NCBI GenBank assembly: GCA_026707745.1
Contig: JAPOWG010000080.1
Span: 1 to 50,107, forward strand
Direction: 5' to 3'
Length of the DNA stretch: 50,107 bases
From: Chloroflexota bacterium
GTDB lineage: Bacteria; Chloroflexota; Anaerolineae; Aggregatilineales; Phototrophicaceae
A program made the translations under genes and the position numbers. Each line of letters opens with the position of its first letter. The stretch's first letter is position 1. Of the stretch, positions 34,261-42,897 are shown in pieces. The notes under the pieces were generated by a model that saw only the letters and a list, made by a program, of their open reading frames with translations, made no database searches and had not been told where the DNA came from.

Positions 34261-35706
34261 CTAATATGGGCTTCCCTTGCCATTGATAAGGTCGTTTTCG
34301 GCCGTTTCCAAAGCCAGTGAATGCAGCTGGGTAACGGCATGTTCCAAGTCTGACTCGTTGATGATGAAGGAAATACTGCATTCCGAGGAACCTTGGGCGA
34401 TGGCCAAGACGTTGATCCTGTGTTCGCCCAAGAGCGAAAAGACGCGACCGGCGACGCCCGGCGTGCCGCGCATGCCCGATCCAACTACCGTTATGATGAC
34501 GATATCGCTCAAGATATCGACGCTGTCGATATTGCTGTGCTGGATTTCGCGTTGGAGCTCGCGTTCAACCGCTGCCTTGACATCGCCCGCCACCGGGTCA
34601 ATGACTGTGAAGCAAAAGCTCTGTTCTGACGACGACTGGGAGATCATAAGAATGTTGGCGCCGGCTCTCGCCGTGGCCAGGAATGTCCGCCCGGCGATGC
34701 CCGGCACACCCAGCATGCCTTTGCCGCTGACGGTGAGCATGCTGACATCATTGATATTGGTTATGGCTTTGATGACAGTTTCGCTGGCTTGGCTGCGTTC
34801 GCCGATCAATGTCCCGGCATGCGCGGCGTTGAAGGTATTACGCACGCGCAAGGGAATGTTGCGGCTGACGATGGGTTGTACGGTCTTGGGATGCAACACC
34901 TTCGCGCCATAAAAGGCCAGTTCTCCGATTTCCTGGTACGAGACATAAGGCAATACGCGCGCCCGGCTGTCCAAACGCGGGTCGGTCGTCATCACGCCGT
35001 CTACATCTGTCCAGATGATGAGCTCATCACTTTGCAGACAGGCGGCAATGATAGCCGCGCAGAAATCACTGCCGCCGCGCCCCAAGGTCGTGAGCGTGCC
35101 GTCCGGCGTGGCGCCGATAAACCCGGTGATGAGAGGCGTGACGCCGTCCTGCAATACAGGCAAAAGCCCTTCGCTGATGCGCGATGCGGTTTCATCCCAG
35201 AGCGGATCCGCATCCTGGAAGTTGCTGTCTGTGATGACAAACTCGCTGGAATCGAACTGCTTAACGGACAGGCCCTCCGATAGCATGACGGCAGTGATAA
35301 GGCGGCTGCTCAGTCGTTCCCCAAATGAAACGATTGAGTCGCATATTCTGGGAGTCGCCTCGCCCAGAATACGAATCGCCTGGCATAATTCCAGATGCGC
35401 CTTGAGCAGTTGATCAAGCTCTCCCGCGACAGCCATGCGCACCGACTCGTTTGAGATCAATTCCTCGATCACCGCAAAATGCTTCCCGCGCATATCGGCG
35501 TTGATGCGGGTGTATCGACTTTGATCCCCGGCCGCGGCAGCGCGCGCAGAATCCAGCAATTGATCGGTGACGCCGGACATCGCCGAGACAATGACAGCCA
35601 ATTCGTCGCCGCCTTTCAGGTTGTCGCTAACAATATCGACAACCTGGCGAATTGCCGCCGAAGACCCTACCGATGTGCCGCCGAATTTCATGGTCAACCT
35701 GCTCAT
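34261..35706 (-). CDS. lysC: Aspartate kinase
   Basis: The 481-residue enzyme phosphorylates aspartate, the first step to Lys, Thr, Met and Ile. It starts with MSRLTMKFGGTSVGSS, has IVSFGERLSSRLI and GRGGSDFCAAIIAA in the kinase domain, and two C-terminal ACT domains (VSMLTVSGKGMLGVPG; VVGSGMRGTPGVAGRVF) for feedback control. The length fits the monofunctional long class. The start at 35706 is best spaced from GGAGAGGGG; ATGs at 35712 and a GTG at 35763 in the terminator are unlikely. The gene lies directly after an attenuator and a Thr/Met-rich leader peptide, so it should be controlled by charged threonyl/methionyl-tRNA. Confidence 0.95.
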   Translation of the reverse strand: MSRLTMKFGGTSVGSSAAIRQVVDIVSDNLKGGDELAVIVSAMSGVTDQLLDSARAAAAGDQSRYTRINADMRGKHFAVIEELISNESVRMAVAGELDQLLKAHLELCQAIRILGEATPRICDSIVSFGERLSSRLITAVMLSEGLSVKQFDSSEFVITDSNFQDADPLWDETASRISEGLLPVLQDGVTPLITGFIGATPDGTLTTLGRGGSDFCAAIIAACLQSDELIIWTDVDGVMTTDPRLDSRARVLPYVSYQEIGELAFYGAKVLHPKTVQPIVSRNIPLRVRNTFNAAHAGTLIGERSQASETVIKAITNINDVSMLTVSGKGMLGVPGIAGRTFLATARAGANILMISQSSSEQSFCFTVIDPVAGDVKAAVERELQREIQHSNIDSVDILSDIVIITVVGSGMRGTPGVAGRVFSLLGEHRINVLAIAQGSSECSISFIINESDLEHAVTQLHSLALETAENDLINGKGSPY

Positions 35707-35735
35707 CTTCATCCCCTCTCCATCCCCGGAGCAAC

Positions 35736-35767
35736 AAAAAAGGCGTGTGGAGGTTGTCCACACGCCT
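35736..35767 (-). terminator. Attenuator terminator ahead of aspartate kinase
   Basis: On the minus strand AGGCGTGTGG pairs perfectly with CCACACGCCT around a 7-nt loop, followed by six U. A further GAGCAAC / GTTGCTC pairing (35778-35772 with 35735-35729) encloses it. It ends 30 nt before the kinase start. Its 3' arm contains AACCTCCAC, which can instead pair with GTGGAGGTT at 35813-35805 at the end of the leader ORF. Confidence 0.88.
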
Positions 35768-35790
35768 GTCTGTTGCTCTCTTTGGATCGC

Positions 35791-35883
35791 TTACAGCAAG
35801 CCGAAACCTCCACCATGCGCCCTGATGGGCATCATAGTCATGGACATAGCGGTAGTGGTTCCGGTCGAAATCTTGACAGCCAT
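35791..35883 (-). CDS. Thr/Met-rich regulatory leader peptide of aspartate kinase
   Basis: A 30-codon ORF between the promoter and the attenuator. Residues 4-18 read KISTGTTTAMSMTMM: five Thr and four Met codons within 12 positions (7-18), then PIRAHGGGFGLL and TAA. Threonine and methionine are end products of the pathway that aspartate kinase starts, as in known threonine-operon leaders. A weak purine-rich GAAAG lies 6 nt upstream. Codons 24-27 overlap the segment (35805-35813) that can pair with the terminator's 3' arm, so stalling at the Thr/Met codons would leave that segment free and prevent termination. Confidence 0.78.
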   Translation of the reverse strand: MAVKISTGTTTAMSMTMMPIRAHGGGFGLL

Positions 35884-35917
35884 TGTTGCTTTCGTTTCGT
35901 CAGTTCTTACGGTCAAT

Positions 35918-35946
35918 ACTCTAGCGCCGTCACGCGCGTTTGTCAA
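35918..35946 (-). promoter_or_regulatory. Promoter of the aspartate kinase leader
   Basis: On the minus strand a perfect TTGACA (35946-35941), exactly 17 bp, then TAGAGT (35923-35918). Transcription would start near 35911, 28 nt before the leader-peptide ATG. Confidence 0.7.
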
Positions 35947-35991
35947 GGAATGTTATGGCGGCGGGTGCAGTTTAGATTATTGGCAATTAGC

Positions 35992-36017
35992 CACCGAGGA
36001 CACCGAGAGCACCGAGA
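35992..36017. repeat. Short ACCGAG-type tandem motif
   Basis: CACCGAG occurs three times in a row with GAC and AGC between. This kind of CACCGAGGACACCGAG string is widespread between genes in several bacterial phyla. It lies upstream of the aspartate kinase promoter. Confidence 0.65.
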
Positions 36018-36053
36018 TTTAAACTCTTGCCTGCCAAAAGGAGGTGATGTAGT

Positions 36054-36072
36054 GGCGTTTCGCTGAAACGCC
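36054..36072. repeat. Palindrome with 3-nt loop
   Basis: GGCGTTTC - GCT - GAAACGCC, a perfect 8-bp stem, followed 28 bp later by GGCTC - AGC - GAGCC (36101-36113). It belongs to the short-loop palindrome class also seen at 13624 and 37087. Confidence 0.65.
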
Positions 36073-36180
36073 CGCGAATAGTTGGTCAATGAAAACGGAT
36101 GGCTCAGCGAGCCGCCCCTACAGACTAAGAAACGTATGGGAAATGGTCATCGCCCGGGCAGCGGGGGGATAAATCTCGGC

Positions 36181-36960
36181 TCAATCCGAGTTGAGCGCTT
36201 CCACCGCATTTATTTCATTTTTCGTGCTATCGCCAGATGTCTCGATTTCAAATACGTGCAGAGCGGATTTGATTTCGCCTTCACCGCCATCGGCAAGGTA
36301 GAGCTTACCGTCAACTCTCATACAGTCAAGCGGACGGCATAGATCAAAACAGGTCAAACACTCCCGCAAGTCCGGCAGTTCAAGCGCGTCCCCCGGCAAT
36401 CGGTGCAAGAGATGTACCGCAATGGAGTCGTAGTCGCAGTCAAGACCGTGATCGTCTCTCCCCGCCGCCGGGAGGCGAAAGGCGACGCGAATACGTCGGC
36501 AAAGCAAGAACTCGCCGTCACCATATGGGCAGCAGGACAGGACAATGCTCTCGGCAATGCCCAGCAAGCGCAGCGGGTCAATGTCCCAGTCCAGGTAGTC
36601 GACCAAGGCGATCTTTTCGGCGATGCTCAAATCGCGCAACAGATCCTGAATCCGCTCGTCGACTATGCGCCCGCGCCAGCGCGCCCCGGAAAAATTCAAA
36701 TGATCGAAGACCTTCATTGTTGACGGGCTGCCGCATAGCTCCGGCAATGGCAAGGGCGCGGGTGGCGGAACCGTTCCATATTGTTCATCGACTGACTCAA
36801 GCAGTCCTTCGCTCAGGGAAATTTTATGTTGCGCCAGCCAGTCGTGCTCGCCATAAAGTTCTTCAACGTAGACGCAGCCTTCGTGGTCTACACCCAACAA
36901 GGCGCAATCACCGGCGTGCGACAATTCAATCGTGGTCAAAAGCTTTAGCGCGTCCAACAC
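36181..36960 (-). CDS. Hypothetical protein
   Basis: I do not recognise this 259-residue protein. It is acidic and Cys-containing, with helical segments such as RIQDLLRDLSIAEKIALVDYLDWDIDPLRLLG and beta stretches such as SIVLSCCPYGDGEFLLCRRIRVAFRLP. There is no signal peptide or membrane helix, so it is likely cytoplasmic. The start is GTG at 36960 with AAAGG upstream. It diverges from the membrane protein gene at 37167. Length, codon use and lack of a competing frame make it a probable real gene. Confidence 0.65.
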   Translation of the reverse strand: MLDALKLLTTIELSHAGDCALLGVDHEGCVYVEELYGEHDWLAQHKISLSEGLLESVDEQYGTVPPPAPLPLPELCGSPSTMKVFDHLNFSGARWRGRIVDERIQDLLRDLSIAEKIALVDYLDWDIDPLRLLGIAESIVLSCCPYGDGEFLLCRRIRVAFRLPAAGRDDHGLDCDYDSIAVHLLHRLPGDALELPDLRECLTCFDLCRPLDCMRVDGKLYLADGGEGEIKSALHVFEIETSGDSTKNEINAVEALNSD

Positions 36961-37086
36961 TATTGCAGCCTTTGTTCGCAGCTATATGACGCGACATTAT
37001 ACCCGTTACATTTTGTTTCCCCATAATGGCATCAAAGAGATTTTGTTCAAGACCGCGAATCGGACGCGTTTCAGTCGCCGTCACAG

Positions 37087-37105
37087 GCCGGGGAACGTCC
37101 CCGGC
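37087..37105. repeat. Palindrome with 3-nt loop
   Basis: GCCGGGGA - ACG - TCCCCGGC, a perfect 8-bp stem in the divergent gap between 36960 and 37167. Confidence 0.65.
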
Positions 37106-37120
37106 TTGTGGGACATTTCG

Positions 37121-37149
37121 TTTACGCCAACAGTTGACTGTGATACAAT
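37121..37149 (+). promoter_or_regulatory. Promoter of the membrane protein - mtaB operon
   Basis: TTTACG (37121-37126), 17 bp, then TACAAT (37144-37149) with a TGA extension. The start codon follows 18 bp later. Confidence 0.5.
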
Positions 37150-37166
37150 CGCGCGGCAGGCAAACG

Positions 37167-38090
37167 ATGAGTAATGTGCTTGTGACGGAATCCACTAGCC
37201 GTCTGCGAAGGCTTCACGGCTTGGCAAGACCCGGGTCAGCTATCATTGCATTGTTGCTGGCGCTGGTCGCGGGCAACTTTCTCTACGCCCATCTTGACCG
37301 AGCCAGGGACCCGATCGTCGGCAACCCAGGCGACTTGCTCTATGTCGCGACCTTCGACGGCTATCTCGACGAGTGGGATCTCTACGCCGGCCAGCAGAGC
37401 GCGTCGATCGAAGACGGTCGATTGCGACTGGCGCTTTCCAGCGCGCAAACCGCGAGTTGGTCAGTTGCGCGTCATCATTTTATTGAATTTGACATCAGTG
37501 TTGCGGCCAACGCGGTGGCCGGCCCGATCGATAACGCCTTTGGCATCGTTTTCGCCCTGCAAAGCCCATCAGAAGAGGCCTGCGATCTGCCGGCCGTGAT
37601 TTTCTGCGGCATTGGTCAATGGTCCGCGTTGCTGAGCGCCGCCCTGCGAAAAATCCTTGACCCGGCAGCGGGCCCCAATTACTATGCTTTTCTCATTAGC
37701 AGCGATGGCTATTATGCGCTTGAACGGATCGTCGACGGCGCTCGAGAAGTATTAAGCACTTGGATCCCTTCTCCAAGCATTTACCAGGACTTGGGCGCGC
37801 AGAACAGCATCCGTGTCATCGCTCAGGGATCGGAACTAAAGTTCTTTGTCAACGGAGAACAAGTGATGCTTTGTATTCCCAATGAGCCCGGGGCAAGCAG
37901 CACCTTCGCAAACGGCGAATGCATCGGCGGACGTATGGTAGAAAGGTATCAAGCGCCGGGACCCTTGCAAGGGCAACTGGGATTGATCGCGCAAGCGACA
38001 CAGACAGGCGGCGGCGGCGTAGTCGTCGATTTCGACAATGTTACCGTTTTCAGCCCGAGCGTTGCCGGTGGAGGGGATGCCAAATTATGA
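37167..38090 (+). CDS. Membrane-anchored hypothetical protein with lectin-like domain
   Basis: The 307-residue protein has one N-terminal membrane helix (SAIIALLLALVAGNFLYAHL). The rest is a beta-sandwich-like extracytoplasmic domain: LLYVATFDGYLDEWDLYAGQ is the usual opening of LamG/DUF1080-type concanavalin folds, and VIAQGSELKFFVNGEQV and GQLGLIAQ follow. It may bind glycan at the surface; no catalytic motif is seen. The ATG at 37167 is chosen because the promoter's -10 box lies just upstream and the membrane helix is then near the N-terminus. Its stop overlaps the mtaB start (ATGA), so they are coupled. Confidence 0.78.
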   Translation: MSNVLVTESTSRLRRLHGLARPGSAIIALLLALVAGNFLYAHLDRARDPIVGNPGDLLYVATFDGYLDEWDLYAGQQSASIEDGRLRLALSSAQTASWSVARHHFIEFDISVAANAVAGPIDNAFGIVFALQSPSEEACDLPAVIFCGIGQWSALLSAALRKILDPAAGPNYYAFLISSDGYYALERIVDGAREVLSTWIPSPSIYQDLGAQNSIRVIAQGSELKFFVNGEQVMLCIPNEPGASSTFANGECIGGRMVERYQAPGPLQGQLGLIAQATQTGGGGVVVDFDNVTVFSPSVAGGGDAKL

Positions 38091-39367
38091 AAGTGCATCT
38101 GCGAATGGTGGGCTGTCGACTCAATCAGAGCGAAATCGACACCATGGCTCGTCAGTTTCAGGGCATGGGCCACGAGGTCGTCGAGCGCCCGGAAGATGCC
38201 GACCATTTTGTCTTGAACACCTGCGCCGTAACACAGGAAGCGGGGAAGACCAGCCGCAAACTGGTCCGCGAGTTCCATCGATCCAATCCGGGAGCGGAGA
38301 CCACGGTTACGGGATGCTACGCTCAAATCGCGCCGAAGGAGCTTGATGGGCTGCCCGGCGTCGCTCGCGTGGTAAGTAATGCCGACAAAGATGACCTGGT
38401 GTCCTTCGTCACTGGCGAAGAGATCAAGGTCTTCGACAGCGAGCCGATCGAGCGGATGCTACCCGCCGGAAGCCCCAGCCGTACCCGGGCATTCGTGAAA
38501 GCGCAAGACGGTTGTGACAACGAATGCACGTTTTGTGTAACGACAATTGCCCGCGGCCACGGTCGCAGCCGCGAGATCGACGAGGTGCTGCGGGAAGTGA
38601 ACACGCTGCGCCAACTTGGATATCAAGAAGCGGTGCTAACCGGGGTACACCTCGGCAGCTATGGTCATGACCAAGGCCAGCTTGACGGGCTTGCGCAGTT
38701 GGTCGGGGCTCTGTTGCGTCATAGCGACATGCCTCGCCTGCGACTGTCGTCGCTGGAGCCCTGGGATCTTGCGCCGGGTTTCTTCGAGCTGTGGCAGGAT
38801 CCCCGTCTTTGCCGCCATCTGCACCTGCCCTTGCAGAGCGGCTGTGACGCCACCTTGAAGCGCATGCGGCGCAACACCAATCAAGAGGCGTTTCGCGCGC
38901 TGATGCATGCCGCGCGAAAGGCCATCCCTGGACTGCGCATAACAACAGACGTAATCGCAGGCTTCCCCGGCGAAACCGAGGGGGAATTCGCGATCTCCCG
39001 CGCGTTCATCGAGGAGATGCGTTTCGACGGGCTTCATGTTTTTCGATACAGCAGCCGTCCCGGAACGCCGGCCAGCCGCATGAAAAACCAGGTGAGCAGC
39101 CAGGTCAAGAAAAGACGAAGCGCTGAACTGCTGGCCATATCCGATTCTATGGAAGAAAATTTTGCGGCGAGGCTGGCGGGCACGCAACAGAATGTGCTGT
39201 GGGAGCAAATCACTGCCGCGACGCCGGAAGGCTTCCTTCATAGCGGCTATACGGACAATTACATGCGGGTCAAGGCTGTACACCCGAGGGATTTAAGCAA
39301 CCGTATCTGCGCCACATATCTCGGAGAATTCACGGAGGGCGCGATTCATGGTACAGTACGCTTATAG
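38087..39367 (+). CDS. mtaB: tRNA t6A37 methylthiotransferase
   Basis: The 426-residue radical-SAM enzyme adds the 2-methylthio group to t6A at position 37 of ANN-reading tRNAs. The N-terminal UPF0004 domain has its three cluster cysteines in VGCRLNQ, NTCAVT and TGCYAQ. The radical-SAM cluster motif is C143-x3-C147-x2-C150 (CDNECTFC), followed by GHGRSR. A TRAM domain ends the protein (LWEQITAATPEGFLHSGYTDNYMRV). The MtaB rather than MiaB subgroup is inferred from GCRLNQSE and the overall length. The start overlaps the upstream stop by 4 bp. Confidence 0.93.
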   Translation: MKVHLRMVGCRLNQSEIDTMARQFQGMGHEVVERPEDADHFVLNTCAVTQEAGKTSRKLVREFHRSNPGAETTVTGCYAQIAPKELDGLPGVARVVSNADKDDLVSFVTGEEIKVFDSEPIERMLPAGSPSRTRAFVKAQDGCDNECTFCVTTIARGHGRSREIDEVLREVNTLRQLGYQEAVLTGVHLGSYGHDQGQLDGLAQLVGALLRHSDMPRLRLSSLEPWDLAPGFFELWQDPRLCRHLHLPLQSGCDATLKRMRRNTNQEAFRALMHAARKAIPGLRITTDVIAGFPGETEGEFAISRAFIEEMRFDGLHVFRYSSRPGTPASRMKNQVSSQVKKRRSAELLAISDSMEENFAARLAGTQQNVLWEQITAATPEGFLHSGYTDNYMRVKAVHPRDLSNRICATYLGEFTEGAIHGTVRL

Positions 39368-39498
39368 CTTGCGATCACCAGCGCCACGGCGCGTCTGTTC
39401 AAAGGCGAGAGTCCAATGCCGGAACATGGATAGCTTGAAATGCGAATGGGTTACGGGCTCGTTCCGAACGCGATGCTCGAGAACGTGAAGACTGTAAT

Positions 39499-39945
39499 AT
39501 GAGCGAACTGAAGACTCAATTGCAATCCGCGCTGAAAGAGGCGATGAAGGCCAAGGACAGCAAAGTCCGCAATGCGATTCGTCTGCTCAACAGTGCGATA
39601 AAGCAGGTCGAAATAGATACGAGAACTCCGCTCGACGATGAGGGCGTGCAAGCTGTCTTGCAAAAGGAAGCCAAGCAGCATCGCGAAAGCATTGCCGAAC
39701 TGGAAGCGGCGGGACGCGCTGAGGAAACAGCGAGCGCAAGATTCGACCTAGAGATAATCGAGAGCTTTTTACCAAGCCAACTTGCTGAGGACGAACTCCG
39801 GCAGATTGTTCGGAGGGCGATTGACGAGACCGGCGCCAGGTCCATGCGCGAGATGGGCGAGATCATGCAGGCTGTTATGCCACAGGTTCGGGGCCGCGCC
39901 GACGGCAAACAGGTCAACTCCCTGGTAAAAGAGATGTTGAGTTGA
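39499..39945 (+). CDS. yqeY: GatB/YqeY domain protein
   Basis: The 148-residue helical protein matches YqeY: an N-terminal LKTQLQSALKEAMKAKDSKVRNAIRLLNSAIKQ, the middle LQKEAKQHRESIAELEAAGR, and the C-terminal GatB-like tail MGEIMQAVMPQVRGRADGKQVNSLVKEML. In GatB the tail helps bind tRNA; the stand-alone protein's role is unsettled. The PgpH-like gene begins 5 bp after the stop. Confidence 0.93.
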   Translation: MSELKTQLQSALKEAMKAKDSKVRNAIRLLNSAIKQVEIDTRTPLDDEGVQAVLQKEAKQHRESIAELEAAGRAEETASARFDLEIIESFLPSQLAEDELRQIVRRAIDETGARSMREMGEIMQAVMPQVRGRADGKQVNSLVKEMLS

Positions 39946-39949
39946 AGCA

Positions 39950-42424
39950 ATGGTCCTGCGCCTTAGTGATATTCTGGAAGAACGATTCAGTCTGGCGCCG
40001 GATCGTACGCAGTTGGCGCTTCGTTCGCTGTTGCTGCTGCTGTTCGCGCTCGTCTTCATCGGCTGCTGCACGGCCATTGTGGCTTTCGATGACATCTTCC
40101 TGGGCGCAAGCAGCACAGCCAATCTTGTTGTTGGTTCGGTGCCGGCAGAAGACATCATCGCCAGAGAAGAGGGCTTGTTCGTCAGTGCAATACTGACGGA
40201 GCAAGAAAGACAGAATGTCCTCGAACAAGTCTCAACTGTTTACCACTCGCCTGATCCAAATGTGGCCCGTCAACAGCGGGTCTTGACCGAAAATATCCTG
40301 CAATTCATCGACAACGTTCGCGCCGATTCATTCGCCTCGTTAGAGCAGCAAGTCGCCGACGTCAACGAAATCACGTCTCTCATTCTTGACGGCGACCGCG
40401 AGACAATTGTCGCGATGCTTCAATTGCCAGAGGAACGCTGGACATTGGTCCGCAACGAGATCATATCGGTATTGGAACGCGTCATGCGCGATCCCATTCG
40501 CAGTTCTGATTTGCAGCACGAACGCGATCAATTGCCGACCCAGGTCAGCCTGCGTTTATCCCCGCAGGAAAGCCATATCGTAACCATGATCACAGGCGAC
40601 GTCATCCGCGCCAATACCTTCGAGAATCCTGAGCAAACGGCGCTTGACCGTGAGTTGGCGGTCGACAACGTTGAGCCGCAACAGCGCCATTTCATAGCTG
40701 GTCAGATTGTCGCGCCAGCAAATCAGCGCATCGACAATTTATCTTTCGAGGCTTTGCAAGAGTTGGGGCTTCTGGCGCAAAGGAGCAACCGAGGCTCCCG
40801 GATTCTGCGCGCCGTGTTGGCAAGCGCAATGGTTACGCTGATGATCGGCCTGTACATCAGTCGCTTTGATTTACACTTGCTGCTCTCGGATACCGGAAGC
40901 TTGCTGCTGCAGGCGGCGCTCTTCTTGATCGCCCTGGTTGCCGTACGATCCTTCGGCACATCGAACATATACCTGATGCCCGCCGCTACCCTGGGCATCC
41001 TTTACGTGGCATTGAGCCGCCCCAATCTCGCCATAGTCGCCACTATCGGGTTCGCGTTTCTTGCCGGAATACTGGGCCGCAGTCCCTCACTGGAAAACGC
41101 GAGTCTTGTGGCAGCGGCGAACATCAGCGCTATCTTGACCCTTCGTAATGCCGGGCGATTGAACAACTATTTTCTGTCGGGCTTGGTCGTCGGCATCAGC
41201 AATGTCGCCGTCGTCGCGATCTTTGCGCTGCTGATTGGTTTCGACGCCCTGGTCCCTTCAAACCTGATACAGGGTTTTTTCAACGGGTTGCTCATCGTTC
41301 CCACAACATCCTTCGCCGCCATGTACATCTTGACGGTGCTGTTTAATCTGCCGACTCCCTTCAAGCTCATGGATTTGAGCCAGCCCAGCAAACCACTTTT
41401 GCAGCGCCTGCTGCGCGAGGCGCCGGGCACTTACCAGCATTCCTTGCAAGTCGCCAACCTGGCGGAACAAGCCTCAGAGGCTATCGGGGCCGACACGCAA
41501 CTGACACACGTCGCGGCGCTTTATCACGACGTCGGCAAAATGGGCAATCCTTATTTTTTCACAGAGAATCAACAGCAGATGAGTAACCCTCACGACGGGC
41601 TGAACGACCCCTATCGCAGCGCAGACATCATCATTGACCACGTCATTGAAGGCGACCATATTGCAAAGAATTACAACCTCCCCAACCGCATTCGCGATTT
41701 CATTCGCGAGCATCACGGTACGACAGAAGTATTCGTCTTTTATCGGCGCGCGCTGGACGCGGCAAAAGATGCTGACGAAGTCGATCCTGCGGACTTCTCC
41801 TACCCCGGTCCCATACCACAAAGCCGCGAAACCGCTATTCTGATGCTGGCGGACAGTTGCGAATCGGCGATTCGGGCTGTTCATCCGGAAAGCAACCGGG
41901 AGATAACCGAGCTCGTTCACCGAATTGTAGACAGCAAACGAAACGCCGGTCAGTTGGACGCCTCCAATCTGACGCTGAATGATCTGCGCAAGATCGAAGA
42001 GACTTTTATCGACGTCTTTAAGGGATTGTTCCACACCAGGATTGACTACGCCCGAGCCGTCAAGTCCGTGGCCCCCGCTAGCGCGCGGGAAGAGCCATCA
42101 GCCGCTGCAAGCCTCCCCGCGTCCAGCGACGCGACCGCCCCGATCCCGGAAGTTGTTCCAGAATCTCCGCCTGTTCCCGTGTCTGGTGAACGACAAGTTG
42201 CCAACGTTCACTTCGAAAGCAAAGCCGGCGTTAAGAATTCGCCGGAGTTGCCGCCGATCACAAGGTCGCCGTCGCCGGACGCGGAAGGCGCCCCCTTGCC
42301 AAGCATCATGGACGACGATGAACCCCTGGATGATGTGCCGCCGCTTCCCAAACGAAACGGCACGAAAACCACTCACGAAATGCAACACGCGAGCGCTTCT
42401 GACGAAGCGAATGAAAGCACGTGA
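39950..42424 (+). CDS. 7TM-HD family phosphohydrolase (PgpH-like)
   Basis: The 824-residue membrane protein has one helix at the N-terminus, a large extracytoplasmic 7TMR-HDED domain, then seven helices (about residues 285-465) and a cytoplasmic HD domain. The HD pair is His526-Asp527 (HVAALYHDVGKMGNPYFF), and the second metal-binding set includes REHHGTTEVFVFY. PgpH relatives hydrolyse cyclic di-AMP. The last 130 residues are a disordered Pro/Ser/acidic tail not usual in the family. The 3' end overlaps ybeY (GTGA). Confidence 0.9.
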   Translation: MVLRLSDILEERFSLAPDRTQLALRSLLLLLFALVFIGCCTAIVAFDDIFLGASSTANLVVGSVPAEDIIAREEGLFVSAILTEQERQNVLEQVSTVYHSPDPNVARQQRVLTENILQFIDNVRADSFASLEQQVADVNEITSLILDGDRETIVAMLQLPEERWTLVRNEIISVLERVMRDPIRSSDLQHERDQLPTQVSLRLSPQESHIVTMITGDVIRANTFENPEQTALDRELAVDNVEPQQRHFIAGQIVAPANQRIDNLSFEALQELGLLAQRSNRGSRILRAVLASAMVTLMIGLYISRFDLHLLLSDTGSLLLQAALFLIALVAVRSFGTSNIYLMPAATLGILYVALSRPNLAIVATIGFAFLAGILGRSPSLENASLVAAANISAILTLRNAGRLNNYFLSGLVVGISNVAVVAIFALLIGFDALVPSNLIQGFFNGLLIVPTTSFAAMYILTVLFNLPTPFKLMDLSQPSKPLLQRLLREAPGTYQHSLQVANLAEQASEAIGADTQLTHVAALYHDVGKMGNPYFFTENQQQMSNPHDGLNDPYRSADIIIDHVIEGDHIAKNYNLPNRIRDFIREHHGTTEVFVFYRRALDAAKDADEVDPADFSYPGPIPQSRETAILMLADSCESAIRAVHPESNREITELVHRIVDSKRNAGQLDASNLTLNDLRKIEETFIDVFKGLFHTRIDYARAVKSVAPASAREEPSAAASLPASSDATAPIPEVVPESPPVPVSGERQVANVHFESKAGVKNSPELPPITRSPSPDAEGAPLPSIMDDDEPLDDVPPLPKRNGTKTTHEMQHASASDEANEST

Positions 42425-42897
42425 GCTTCACCGTTTATATCGAGATCCAGCAAAAGTATCCGGTGAATGCGTCTCGCCTCCGACGAGCGGCCAAGACTGT
42501 CTTGAAGCAACTGCGGGCGGATTCGCGTTCGCAAGTGACCCTTGTCCTAACCGACGACGCCTCCGTGCGACGCTTGAATCTGGAATATCGCCAAGTGGCA
42601 AGCGAGACGGATGTCTTGTCGTTTCCCGCCGGTCCAACACCCGTCGATAAGGACAGCAAAGGCGCCTACCTTGGAGACATCCTTATTGCCTACCCCTATG
42701 CCAAGCGCGCCGCGAAGCGACGCAATCTGAAGGTTGAGAACACAGTCTGCATGCTTGTTGTACATGGCCTCCTGCACTTGCTGGGTCATAATCACGATAC
42801 CAAGACAGCGAAACAAGCAATGTGGAAGGAACAAGCCATGGCCTTGGCGTCAATCGGGATAGACCCTGCCATCGTGGAGCTGTATGGAGGCGAATGA
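42421..42897 (+). CDS. ybeY: Endoribonuclease YbeY (rRNA maturation)
   Basis: The 158-residue metal-dependent RNase has the zinc motif His115-x3-His119-x5-His125 (HGLLHLLGHNHD). VTLVLTDDASVRRLNLEYRQVASETDVLSFP and YLGDILIAYPYA are also typical. It acts in 16S rRNA 3'-end maturation and ribosome quality control. The GTG start overlaps the stop of the HD hydrolase; the end overlaps dgkA at ATGA. Confidence 0.94.
   Translation: MSFTVYIEIQQKYPVNASRLRRAAKTVLKQLRADSRSQVTLVLTDDASVRRLNLEYRQVASETDVLSFPAGPTPVDKDSKGAYLGDILIAYPYAKRAAKRRNLKVENTVCMLVVHGLLHLLGHNHDTKTAKQAMWKEQAMALASIGIDPAIVELYGGE

Noticed and set aside
35567..36066. Plus-strand frames over the aspartate kinase leader
   Set aside because: They are antisense to the leader, promoter and the kinase start, and encode low-complexity sequence without a ribosome site.
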